From Actinomadura luzonensis (GTDB lineage: Bacteria > Actinomycetota > Actinomycetes > Streptosporangiales > Streptosporangiaceae): a stretch of DNA of 64,000 bases. Both the position numbers and the translations under genes were made by a program. The notes beneath the pieces were generated by a model. The model saw nothing but the letters and a program-made list of their open reading frames with translations, ran no database searches and was not told the origin of the DNA. This document shows positions 8,764 through 16,391 of the stretch, in pieces. The DNA is taken from positions 3,229,001 through 3,293,000 of the forward strand of contig NZ_JAKRKC020000001.1 of assembly GCF_022664455.2 (NCBI RefSeq), in the 5' to 3' direction. How positions within the stretch are numbered: position 1 is the first letter of the stretch; each line of letters opens with the position of its first letter.

Positions 8764-9191
8764 TGGGCGGCCTTAGCCCCGCCCCTGGCTCTGGCGACAG
8801 TAAGCGTCGCCGATCGAATCCCCGTCGCCTTGAACGAGTACGCCAGGCGGCCGTTACCGCCCACGTAGGGGGTCACGGTCAGTCCCTCGAAGATGACCGG
8901 AACGAGTACCACCGGCAGCCCGGCCAGCTCTGCCGGAGGCTCCGGGATCTCCGGCTCAACCGGAGAGAGGACCTTGACGGTCAGCGACTTCACCGCCGCC
9001 TTGAGGTCGGGATCGGCGTCCAGCACCGGCACCGCCCACATCAGCTCACTGGTGAGCTTGTCACGCGCCGCCACCGGACGATCCTTGGTGCTCGCGTCGA
9101 AGTCGAGCACCGGCACGACCGCCCCCATCACACAGCAACCATGCGGAAACACGATCTCGTGCGTCACGGGGATCGGACCCTGAAGGGCCAA
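8760..9191 (-). CDS. Possible AICE regulatory protein (SCO3933-family-like)
   Basis: This 143-residue protein starts MALQGPIPVTHEIVFPHGCCVMGAVVPVLDFDASTKDRPVAARDKLTSELMWAVPVLDADPD. The layout is a short strand, a conserved phrase about converting arguments with the contained substrate (KLTSELMWAVPVLD), then VTPYVGGNGRLAYSFKATGIR. It resembles the small proteins annotated as SCO3933-family regulators, found upstream of tra/rep genes in actinomycete integrative elements and thought to influence element activation. The match is from memory of the pattern, not an alignment. It is the first gene of the leftward transfer operon and is coupled to the following small gene. The region 9192-9480 should carry the operon promoter. 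Confidence 0.5.
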   Translation of the reverse strand: MALQGPIPVTHEIVFPHGCCVMGAVVPVLDFDASTKDRPVAARDKLTSELMWAVPVLDADPDLKAAVKSLTVKVLSPVEPEIPEPPAELAGLPVVLVPVIFEGLTVTPYVGGNGRLAYSFKATGIRSATLTVARARGGAKAAQ

Positions 9192-9665
9192 CAGCTACCT
9201 GCTTCCCTGGTGTCGAGAATTTTTCGGGAGTCGTAAGAGTAACGGACCGGTGACCCTCCGCGTTCCCCGATTTTGCCAGCCAGGCGCGCTCACACCTCAT
9301 CGCGACCAGGATCAAACACGCTCTGATATCACCCCAAGTGGGGGGCATCGAGACATCGGGATAGCTGTGCGAATTGGACGCATCGGCGGATTTGGGTCAT
9401 TACGGCAGGCATCATAGGCCGACTATGACCTGCGTCACAATTTGATGTCAGCGATCTTAGTGAGCAGCGAGAGAGATGCATGAAAACAAAAGTCCGACAT
9501 GTCGCATTTAGACTCGATGCATCCAGCCCGGCATCTATTGGTCACATACATTCGGGACCAACGACCCTCGCGCGAAACAAGATAGCTGGCAAGGCTGGAG
9601 CCAGGCGGCTTAGAGCTTCCGCACACGCGCAGCAGCACCTCTCACGTGATCGCGAGGTAGCAGTC
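9192..9665. promoter_or_regulatory. 474-bp non-coding, AT-richer intergenic region between divergent genes
   Basis: The region separates the leftward transfer operon from the rightward NPCBM-like gene, so it must hold both promoters. Base composition drops compared with the left side. A loose inverted repeat GGTCAT...ATGACC lies at about 9397-9430 (GGTCAT in TTTGGGTCATTAC and ATGACC before TGCGTCACA). I see no convincing gene here and cannot place -35/-10 boxes with confidence. Confidence 0.4.
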
Positions 9666-10250
9666 ATGGGCAAATTGAACTCGAAGCAAGTTATTGCAGC
9701 AATTGCACTCGGAACCCTCACGCTTGGCGGATCAGTCGGCGCTGCGATTATAAACCGGACCGGTAGCACCGTAGCAGGCGCAGGCTCGACTCAAACACCC
9801 ACAACTGGAATAACGTCACACAGCAGCCATTGGCCCGGCTCGGCGAACGGTAAATCCTTGCTGAATATGCAAGCCATTCCGCTTGAGCAGTCCACCTTGT
9901 CCGGCGGCGCCTATTCTGTTGGATCTACATCCATCGGAGGTAAGCAATACAACAACGTACTCATAGGCAGCATATATTCGCAGTGCTCGGTGGGAGCCGA
10001 ATACTATCTCAATGATACCAAAACCTTCACGGCAGAAGTAGGAATGCTAGACGAAGGAGGATCGAACAGCATTCTGCAAGTCGAGGTGCAGGTTGACGGT
10101 TACTCTGCATGGAGTACCTTCCTGAGCCCAGGTCGCCCTTCCCCGGTGGAGGTATCCGTCGCGGGTAAAGACAAGATCGCTCTACTCGTCAGTGCTCCGT
10201 GTGACGGGAAAGTTAAAGCAGGATGGATAAACCCCACCCTGCACAGCTAG
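9666..10250 (+). CDS. Membrane-anchored or secreted protein with NPCBM-like domain
   Basis: This 194-residue protein starts at ATG 9666 after GAGGTAG. Residues 8-30 (VIAAIALGTLTLGGSVGAAII) form one hydrophobic segment, either a signal or a type II anchor. A Ser/Thr-rich linker follows (30-60), then a beta-rich domain: SVGSTSIGGKQYNNVLIG, FTAEVGMLDEGGSNSILQVEVQVDG, and VEVSVAGKDKIALLVSAP. That series matches the NPCBM/NEW2 carbohydrate-binding fold (GFTA.VGvDD...v.F.V..DG...v.VdvsG...L.L). The gene is clearly lower in GC than its neighbours, with A/T-ending codons, so it was probably acquired recently. It is cargo next to the transfer operon, and converges with the DHPS-like gene across hairpin repeat copy 2. 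Surface recognition or sensing is plausible, not shown. Confidence 0.7.
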   Translation: MGKLNSKQVIAAIALGTLTLGGSVGAAIINRTGSTVAGAGSTQTPTTGITSHSSHWPGSANGKSLLNMQAIPLEQSTLSGGAYSVGSTSIGGKQYNNVLIGSIYSQCSVGAEYYLNDTKTFTAEVGMLDEGGSNSILQVEVQVDGYSAWSTFLSPGRPSPVEVSVAGKDKIALLVSAPCDGKVKAGWINPTLHS

Positions 10251-10287
10251 ATCTAAAGCACTTGTGCGGCTTGGCTTGATTAGCCGT

Positions 10288-10355
10288 GGCGAGGCCGGCC
10301 GAACTCGCTTGCGCTCGCCCTACGGGTGGCCTACGGCCATTCCGCCGGCCTCGCC
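10288..10355. repeat. 68-bp hairpin repeat, copy 2
   Basis: Perfect terminal inverted repeat of 12 bp (GGCGAGGCCGGC with GCCGGCCTCGCC) and internal hairpins CCC-TAC-GGG and GGCC-TAC-GGCC. It lies between two convergent genes and overlaps the 3' end of the DHPS-like gene, supplying its last residues (ARPAEWP). The position fits a bidirectional terminator. Confidence 0.85.
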
Positions 10356-11254
10356 ACTCCCGCCGCTCCACGCTCTCCCAGACCAAGCAGAGATTCCATC
10401 TGTCGCATGGCAGTGACGTTGCGCCTCACGTCGTGAACACGCACCAGCCGCGCGCCCATGTAGACGCACATACTGTTCGCGGCGACTGTTCCATGCGTGA
10501 CCGCCTGCGTGCCGCGCTCCACTCCCAATGATTCCCAGATGAGATGCTTGTTGCTTACCGCGGCCATCGCGGGATAGCCAAGACGCGCGATATCCTTGAA
10601 ATCGCGCGTCAGTTCAAGTGAGTCGAATGTGTTTTTGTGCAAGTCATGGCCAGGATCGATGAAGATGCGGTTGGGCTGGATGCCGTGCTGCAAGGCATGC
10701 TCCACCCGTGACTGCAAGAAGCGCGCCACATCTGCTGTGACATCGCTGTAAGTGGGCCTCTCCAGATGAATCCCCGGACCCGCCAGGCTATGAGCGACGA
10801 TAACACCCATGCCGGTTTCGGCGACGACTTCAGTCATCCCCGGACTCTGCAAGGCATAGGTGTCGTTAACGATCTGTGCTCCTGCCTGGTGGGCCGCCAG
10901 CGCTACCTCAGGCAGGTGAGTGTCGATCGAGATTACCGCATCCGTCTTTTCTCGTATCGCCTCGATCACCGGTACCACTCGGTCAATCTCCACCTGTGCT
11001 GGCAACTGCGTTCGGACCCCGATGAATGCCCGGCCGCCGACGTCGATCCAGTCAGCCCCCTCCGCGACCACCTCCTCCGCTCGACGCGCGAGGCTTTCCA
11101 CTTCCATGGACTTGTGGGGGTCGAGGTTGGAGTTAGGCGTTCGGTTGAGTATGGCCATCACCACAACACGTCGTGAGAAGTCGAACTCCTTCCCACCGAT
11201 GAAGCGGACTGGCTCTACCAGCTCCGGGTAAAACGCCGGAATGTTTATGGACAC
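10331..11254 (-). CDS. Divergent dihydropteroate synthase-like protein
   Basis: This 307-residue TIM-barrel protein has the DHPS motif order. AILNRTPNS replaces GILNvTPDSFSDGG. ADWIDVGGRAFIG replaces iDvGgESTRPG. Further blocks are ISIDTHLPEVALAAHQAGAQIVNDTYAL, IFIDPGHDLHKNT, AMAAVSNKHLI in place of vSRKsfi, and a terminal LVRVHDV. Several substrate-loop positions therefore differ: Asp of TPDS is Asn, STRPG is lost, and SRK is SNK. It may be a sulfonamide-insensitive DHPS, a paralogue acting on another pterin, or an enzyme with a new role. GTG 11254 is chosen because AGGAGGGAG sits 7 bp upstream. It begins 4 bp after the TPR/TM gene, so they form an operon. The end overlaps hairpin repeat copy 2. 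GC is lower than in core genes. Confidence 0.75.
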   Translation of the reverse strand: MSINIPAFYPELVEPVRFIGGKEFDFSRRVVVMAILNRTPNSNLDPHKSMEVESLARRAEEVVAEGADWIDVGGRAFIGVRTQLPAQVEIDRVVPVIEAIREKTDAVISIDTHLPEVALAAHQAGAQIVNDTYALQSPGMTEVVAETGMGVIVAHSLAGPGIHLERPTYSDVTADVARFLQSRVEHALQHGIQPNRIFIDPGHDLHKNTFDSLELTRDFKDIARLGYPAMAAVSNKHLIWESLGVERGTQAVTHGTVAANSMCVYMGARLVRVHDVRRNVTAMRQMESLLGLGERGAAGVARPAEWP

Positions 11255-11258
11255 TGCG

Positions 11259-12371
11259 TTACTCCCTCCTGAATCGCATGACAATCCGGAGCAGTGCAAA
11301 GAATGCGAGAGACCCCAGGCCGATCAGCACAATGGTGACAACGATCTGCCACCATGTCTGTGTCTTCATCATGGCGAAACCGCCGCCCACTGCGAAGCCT
11401 GCGAGCGTGACAAACAATCCAAGGATTTCCACGACCTTGAGCAGCCCGTCTCCGACGAGTCTTTCTGCGCTGCGAACCCTCTCCTCCATGTCCTGTATGG
11501 CTTTATGAATATGCTTGTCGGCCCGACTTCTTAGCTCGGTCGCCAGCCTCTGGGCGAGATCATCGCCAGCCTTCTCCAGGTCCGCTCTGGCCTCGATAAT
11601 CTGCCACTCCCGAACATAGTCCTGATGAATGGCATTGTTGCCGCAGCCGAGCATGTCCATTGCTCGATATACATCGGCCAACGCCTTTTCCGTCTCACCG
11701 AGACGAGAGAACGCACGGGCTCGCCGAAAATACAAATTTCCTCCGGCTTCACCGCGCCCGATCATGTCGCCCGACAGAGCGAGAATCAGTTGCGGTTGGT
11801 CGGGAAGGTAGTACCCGATCCAAAGGCCGTCGAGGCACACATGACGGCTCACCTGATCGGCGTCCACAGCCTCAACAGACTGCATATACATGTGCCGTCC
11901 ATCTGGCTCCCGAAGTCCGAACGCCGCGAACGCCCCGAAGGCGCGAATCAAAGCGTCGTCATGCTCCCGCAGCCATATGTGCGCAGATTCATGGAGCAGG
12001 CGGAACCTAAAGTCGAACCGAAAACGTTGCCCTCTGGTGTAAATGGTGATCAGTCGAAGCAAGTCAAGGTCCACAAATTCCACAGGCTTGATTGACTCTG
12101 TTGGTATATCCTCGCCAGCCTCGCGACTTGCCCAGCTCAGGTCTGACGTCAGCGCCCGCAGTTCGGGTACAGTCAGACGCACCTCTTCCGCCAGTGCCGC
12201 CAACTCCGTAAGCCACACCTGACAGCCCTGACCGATCAGGTCGCTTACATTTCTACTAATGATTTCGACCCTTTGCGAGCGAGGCGACTTCTCCAGCCTG
12301 CGCAGGAGCTTGACCCTGGAATAGCTTCCCTCTTCAGCTAGCTCCGCAGCCTCGCCAGTCATTTCGGTCAC
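11259..12371 (-). CDS. TPR-containing protein with C-terminal two-TM domain
   Basis: This 370-residue protein has an all-helical, charged N-terminal half, then a TPR-like hairpin (NLYFRRARAFSRLGETEKALADVYRAMDMLG, about 210-245). An amphipathic or coiled-coil stretch follows (about 265-310). Two transmembrane helices come at the end (VVEILGLFVTLAGFAVGGGFAMM and WWQIVVTIVLIGLGSLAFFALL), then a basic tail. An N-terminal sensor/TPR part joined to a short two-helix membrane part resembles effectors in bacterial conflict systems such as TRADD-N-associated or SLATT-type proteins. This is a shape comparison only. It is the first gene of a two-gene operon with the DHPS-like protein 4 bp downstream. 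Codon use is less GC-biased than in the chromosome. Confidence 0.65.
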   Translation of the reverse strand: MTEMTGEAAELAEEGSYSRVKLLRRLEKSPRSQRVEIISRNVSDLIGQGCQVWLTELAALAEEVRLTVPELRALTSDLSWASREAGEDIPTESIKPVEFVDLDLLRLITIYTRGQRFRFDFRFRLLHESAHIWLREHDDALIRAFGAFAAFGLREPDGRHMYMQSVEAVDADQVSRHVCLDGLWIGYYLPDQPQLILALSGDMIGRGEAGGNLYFRRARAFSRLGETEKALADVYRAMDMLGCGNNAIHQDYVREWQIIEARADLEKAGDDLAQRLATELRSRADKHIHKAIQDMEERVRSAERLVGDGLLKVVEILGLFVTLAGFAVGGGFAMMKTQTWWQIVVTIVLIGLGSLAFFALLRIVMRFRRE

Positions 12372-12884
12372 GGCGTTTTCCTCCCTGCGGCCGATGGGTT
12401 CGCGACAAGAGCCACCTTAGCCGCCAGGTGGCACAGGTCCACCCCCGCCGGAGATCAGGTAAGCAATCAGTGGCATTCGTAACTTAAATCATCGCCGTCC
12501 TCGGACGCCGCATATGGCCGAAAAGCGAAGAGTCAAGTTGCCGAATTATTCTTATGGGTATCAAGGGGCGGCAGCGCTCGCCGCCGCCGCCCGGCGGGCG
12601 ACGCTCGCCGCGCCGCCCGGCCAGCGGATCCGGGCATGCGGCCTGGAGGCCGGTCCCGGCCCGCGCCAACCGGCGCGGCGAGCGCAACCCGCCGCCCGCC
12701 GACCGCCCCCGCCACCGTGACCACGCTCCTCGCCGCCCGCCTGCGCGCATCCGCCCCGACGCACCAGTTCCCGCACGCCCCCTGTAGTCCCGTCTGCCCC
12801 TCGCTCACTCCCTACAACAAGCGAAGCGAAGTCGCTTAACTACAAACAGTTATAACCAAGGCTTCGACCGATGAGGAGGAAGGG
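12372..12884. other. 513-bp region without a supported gene
   Basis: It carries the presumed promoter of the leftward TPR/TM operon (12372-12480, AT-richer) and that of the rightward secreted protein (12830-12884, with GAGGAAGGG before its ATG). The middle (about 12555-12800) is extremely GC-rich with Arg/Pro/Ala-only frames on both strands. None has a domain, a credible Shine-Dalgarno or coupling, so no gene is called. Confidence 0.45.
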
Positions 12885-13241
12885 ATGGCTTCAGTGAAAG
12901 GGCGCAGGACGCTCGTGGTCCTGATCTGCGGAACGCTTCTGATCAGCGCCGCGCCCGCCATCAGTCCGGCTTATGCACACACCACCACGGCACCATGCCA
13001 GAAGGTCCAGATCACTGGACGAAAGGTCGCAATCCGTCAGTTCCCGAACGGAGCGCCCATCAGGGTCGTCAGGCGCGGCACCCTGCTTCAGGGAGTCTGC
13101 AACGTCGTAGGGAACGAGAACATGCGCTACGCCAGCAAGTGCGGCAGGGCCGGACGGGAGTGGCATCAGGTCATCTCCGGACGCCTCAGCAACGGCAGCA
13201 AGTACGGCTACGTACCCACCACCTGCGCACACGTCGTTTGA
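12885..13241 (+). CDS. Small secreted protein, probable SH3-like fold
   Basis: This 118-residue product begins at ATG 12885 behind a strong GAGGAAGGG. It has a Sec signal (residues 1-31, LVVLICGTLLISAAPAISPAYA). The mature part is about 87 residues with four Cys (APCQKV, GVCNVV, SKCGRA, TTCAHV) that could form two disulfides. The pattern VAIRQFPNGAPIRVVRRGTLLQGVCN...GREWHQVISGRLSNGSKYGYVPTTC matches bacterial SH3-like domains of small actinomycete exported proteins (value-rich strands, then G.W..v...G..GYV). It is a cargo gene on the integrated element. A cell-wall or extracellular role is expected; the partner is unknown. Hairpin repeat copy 3 lies 150 bp downstream and may terminate transcription. 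Confidence 0.75.
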   Translation: MASVKGRRTLVVLICGTLLISAAPAISPAYAHTTTAPCQKVQITGRKVAIRQFPNGAPIRVVRRGTLLQGVCNVVGNENMRYASKCGRAGREWHQVISGRLSNGSKYGYVPTTCAHVV

Positions 13242-13391
13242 CAGCCCAGCAGGGTGAGTAGCCACCTCCGGCCGTGAAGGCGTGGGGAACTGCTTGGCGG
13301 CACGAACCAGACAATTCCCCATAGCCATCTACGACCTTCTCCACTGACGCCGCCTCTGAGTGTGATCCACACTTCCTCGTCTCACAGGCGC

Positions 13392-13459
13392 GGCGAGGCC
13401 GGCCGAACTCGCTTGCGCTCGCCCTACGGGTGGCCTTCGGCCATTCCGCCGGCCTCGCC
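13392..13459. repeat. 68-bp hairpin repeat, copy 3
   Basis: Same 68-bp unit as copy 2 apart from one base in an internal hairpin loop (GGCC-TTC-GGCC instead of GGCC-TAC-GGCC). Terminal arms are the perfect 12-bp GGCGAGGCCGGC/GCCGGCCTCGCC. It lies 150 bp after the secreted-protein gene in otherwise non-coding sequence. It is the last element-associated feature before the Tn3 transposase remnant. Confidence 0.85.
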
Positions 13460-13648
13460 GCTCACGCCGGTCGTACCAGGACGCCAGCGGTCACCTCCTT
13501 TCGGATACCGAACACTGGCCTGCAACGATGTGCGGCGGCAACGCGGGCGCCTCACCCCTGCCGGGAGAGGAACTTCAACCGCCTTGCCGCCGCTTGGGGT
13601 GAGGTGTCCCAAGAGCGGTCCGGCTGGGCCGTCTCGCCTCACCCCAGC

Positions 13649-13912
13649 TCAAGAGATGCGATTTTCCAGGTAGTAAGCGAGGCATCGAAGCCCGTCCGGG
13701 CTTGCCCTGACTGCCTCCCATGAGCCATACGTGCGGAGAAGCACCTCACGTACAAACTCAGGACTAGGAAGACCGGCGGTCCGGCGGCTCTTCTCCCGAT
13801 CCAACGGGATGGCGGGGACGTAGAGCGCGATGAACGGTCGCGGCTCCGTTGCGTCGGCGATGGAGTCCGACGTAGTGGCAGGCTGCTGGCTGTCCCAGCG
13901 TGGCCCCTTCAT
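13649..13912 (-). CDS. Small hypothetical ORF, possibly a gene remnant
   Basis: The 87-residue frame from ATG 13912 reads MKGPRWDSQQPATTSDSIADATEPRPFIALYVPAIPLD, then SPEFVREVLLRTYGSWEAVRASPDGLRCLAYYLENRIS. The phrase with YGSWEAVRAS faintly resembles homing-endonuclease-associated repeats. No good Shine-Dalgarno is visible, and an earlier start at 13969 is possible. It sits in the poorly defined stretch between the integrated element and the truncated transposase, so a fragment is as likely as a gene. The rest of 13460-14080 shows nothing recognisable. Confidence 0.3.
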   Translation of the reverse strand: MKGPRWDSQQPATTSDSIADATEPRPFIALYVPAIPLDREKSRRTAGLPSPEFVREVLLRTYGSWEAVRASPDGLRCLAYYLENRIS

Positions 13913-14099
13913 CGGAGATGTCCCATGAGCAGAGCTGTCCAAAGAGCTGCCCCCACTGCGCCCGACCAACGATCCGTCTCCGCCATCGCGCCTCCGCGCT
14001 CAACCCTCCGAATCCAGCGCAGGCAGTAGTTCTTCCCCTCCATCTGTCGAAGCTCGAACGAGGCCCCTGCGCAGTCGCACGGCCGCCGGAGCCGAGGCG

Positions 14100-16190
14100 G
14101 TGGCGCGGGCCATGGAGGCGGTGACCTCCTGCGCGGCGGGCGCCGGGCAGGTCCAGGCGCTGGGCGAGATGCTGTCGGCGCTCGTGGTGCAGACCCACAG
14201 CGTGCAGGCGGTGCGGGCGGCGGTGGAGCAGGCCGGCGGGTTCGCCGCACAGCTGGCCGACATCGAGGAGGTGGCGGCCTTCCACGGCGATGCGCATGAG
14301 CTGCTGGTGTACCGGTTCTTCAAGAAGGACCGGCCGGCGCTGTTCGAGCTGGCAGGCAAGCTGCAACTGAAGGCCACCTCCAGCGACGATTCGGTGCTGG
14401 CCGCGCTGGCGCACGCCCGGGAGCACGCACCCAAGCGGCGCGACTTCATCCCGCTGCCGCCGGCGGTGCAGGAGGACGAGCCGGAGTCGGGCATCGCGTT
14501 CGCCTCGGGCAACTGGCGGCGCGCGGTCACCGACCGGCGCCGTCCCGGCATGGTGGCACGGCGGCACTTCGAGGCGATGGTGTTCTGCTACCTGGCCGAG
14601 GAACTGCGCACCGGCGACGTGGCCGTGCTCGGCTCAGGCGAGTACGCCGACTGGAGCGCCCACCTGCTGCCCTGGGAAGAGTGCCAGCCGAAGCTGGCCG
14701 CCTTCTGTGAGAAGGTCGGGCTGCCCGACACTCCCGCCGGTTTCGTCGCCCACCTCAAGGACGCCCACCTGAGCGCGGCCGCGCATCTGGACGCCGGCTA
14801 CCTCGACAACGCCGACCTGATCATCGACGACACTGGCGTGCCCACCCTCAAACGCCGCCGCGGCAAGGGCAGCGATGCCGAGGCCGAACGGCTGGCAGCC
14901 GAGATCGAACGGCGCATGCCCGAACGCTCCCTGCTGTCGATCGTCGCGCGTACCGCTCACTGGCTCACCTGGTATCGCCACTTCGGCCCCGCCTCCGGCT
15001 CCGACCCCAAGATCAAGGACAAGCTGGGGCGATACTCGCTGGCCGTGTTCACCGGCGGCATCAACATCGGCCCGTACGAGGCGGCCAAGCACATCGCCGG
15101 CGTCACCGCCCGCGAGCTGTCCACGGTCCGCAACCGGCACATCACCCTGAAGAAGCTGAACGCCGCGATCGCCGACGTGGTCAACGCCTTCGCCGAGCTG
15201 GACGTGGTCAAGGCATGGGGGGACGGCAGCACGGTGGCCGCCGACGGCACCCAGGTCGACACCTACATCGACAATCTGCTCGCCGAGACCAGCATCCGGT
15301 ACGGAGGATTCGGCGGCATCGCCTACCACTACATCTCCGACACCTACGTCGCGCTGTTCTCCCGGTTCATCCCGTGCGGGGTATGGGAGGCGGTGCACCT
15401 GATCGAAGGGCTGCTGGCGAATGCCTCCGACATCCAGCCCTCCACCGTGCACGCCGACACCCAGGGCCAGAACTTCCCGGTCTTCGCCCTGGCCACGTTG
15501 TTCGGATTCGACCTGATGCCACGCATCCGCAACTTCAAGGACCTGATCTTCTTCCGCGCCTCCGAGAAGATCACCTACCCGCACATCGACCAGCTGTTCG
15601 GCGAGAGCGGCCGCAACGTCATCGACTGGAAGCTGATCGACAAGCACTGGGCCGACCTGATGCAGGTGGCGATCTCCATCAGCGAGGGCCGGCTGAGCTC
15701 GGCCACGCTGATGCGGCGGCTGCGCTCCAACTCCCGCAAGAACCGCATCTACAAGGCCTTCCGCGAGGTCGGCCGCAGCGTACGTACCGTCGCTCTGCTG
15801 CGCTATCTGGCCGACCCGGCGCTGCGGGCCCGGGTCACCGCGGCGACCAACAAGGTCGAGTCCTACAACGGGCTCTCCAAGTGGCTCGGCTTCGGCGGCG
15901 TGCTGGCCGACAACGATCCTGAAGAGCAGGAGAAACTGATCAAATTCAACACCCTGCTGGCCAACCTGGTCGTCTTCCACAACGCGCTGGACATCTCCGA
16001 CATCGTTCGGCAGCTGGTCGCCGAGGGCTGGCAGATCACCGCCGATCAGCTCGGCCAGATCGCGCCCTACCTGCGCGCCCACATCAGCCGCTTCGGCGCG
16101 TACGCCACCGACGAGCTGCGTCACCGGCCGGATCCGTTCGATCCCCTGCTGAAGGAGGTCGACTTCACCGAAGTCGAATTGGCCGCTTGA
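14100..16190 (+). pseudogene. tnpA: Tn3-family transposase, N-terminal third missing
   Basis: Residues align with about 330 to the end of actinobacterial Tn3 transposases (usual length near 1000). The DDE catalytic core is intact by eye: Asp in WGDGSTVAADGTQVDTY, Asp in TVHADTQGQ and Glu in ATNKVESYNGLS. The tail KFNTLLANLVVFHNALDI is complete. The N-terminal DNA-binding region with its MASIxxTAYPRF start is absent, and upstream in-frame sequence (RTRPLRSRTAAGA) has no similarity. The gene therefore starts at a deletion or recombination break near 14,080 and should be inactive in transposition. No 38-bp GGGG-type inverted repeat was found after its stop, although Tn3 tnpA normally ends close to one. 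This suggests rearrangement. Confidence 0.85.
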
Positions 16191-16391
16191 TCCGGGCGCG
16201 GGCTGGTGGCCGTCAGGTGGTGGGCCGTGTCTCTCTCGCCTGCACCTTTCCTACGATGGGGGAGCGGGAGTTCGGTGCCGAGGTGGTCCGCTGGTCACCT
16301 GGTCGAGGCGGCGGGCCGATGCCGGACACGAGGCTTGAGTCCCTCGCCACTGCGGGTCTGCCCGCTGTGGCGGGGAGTCAGGAGGGCCGGC

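Noticed and set aside
12533..12808. Minus-strand 91-codon frame in the GC-rich gap
   Set aside because: GTG start overlaps its only possible Shine-Dalgarno, composition is Arg/Ala/Gly-only and there is no domain.
16206..16391. An N-terminal extension of the PaaK-like protein to 16206
   Set aside because: The extra residues are Arg/Ser/Pro-rich with no family match; the GTG at 16392 has a good ribosome site.
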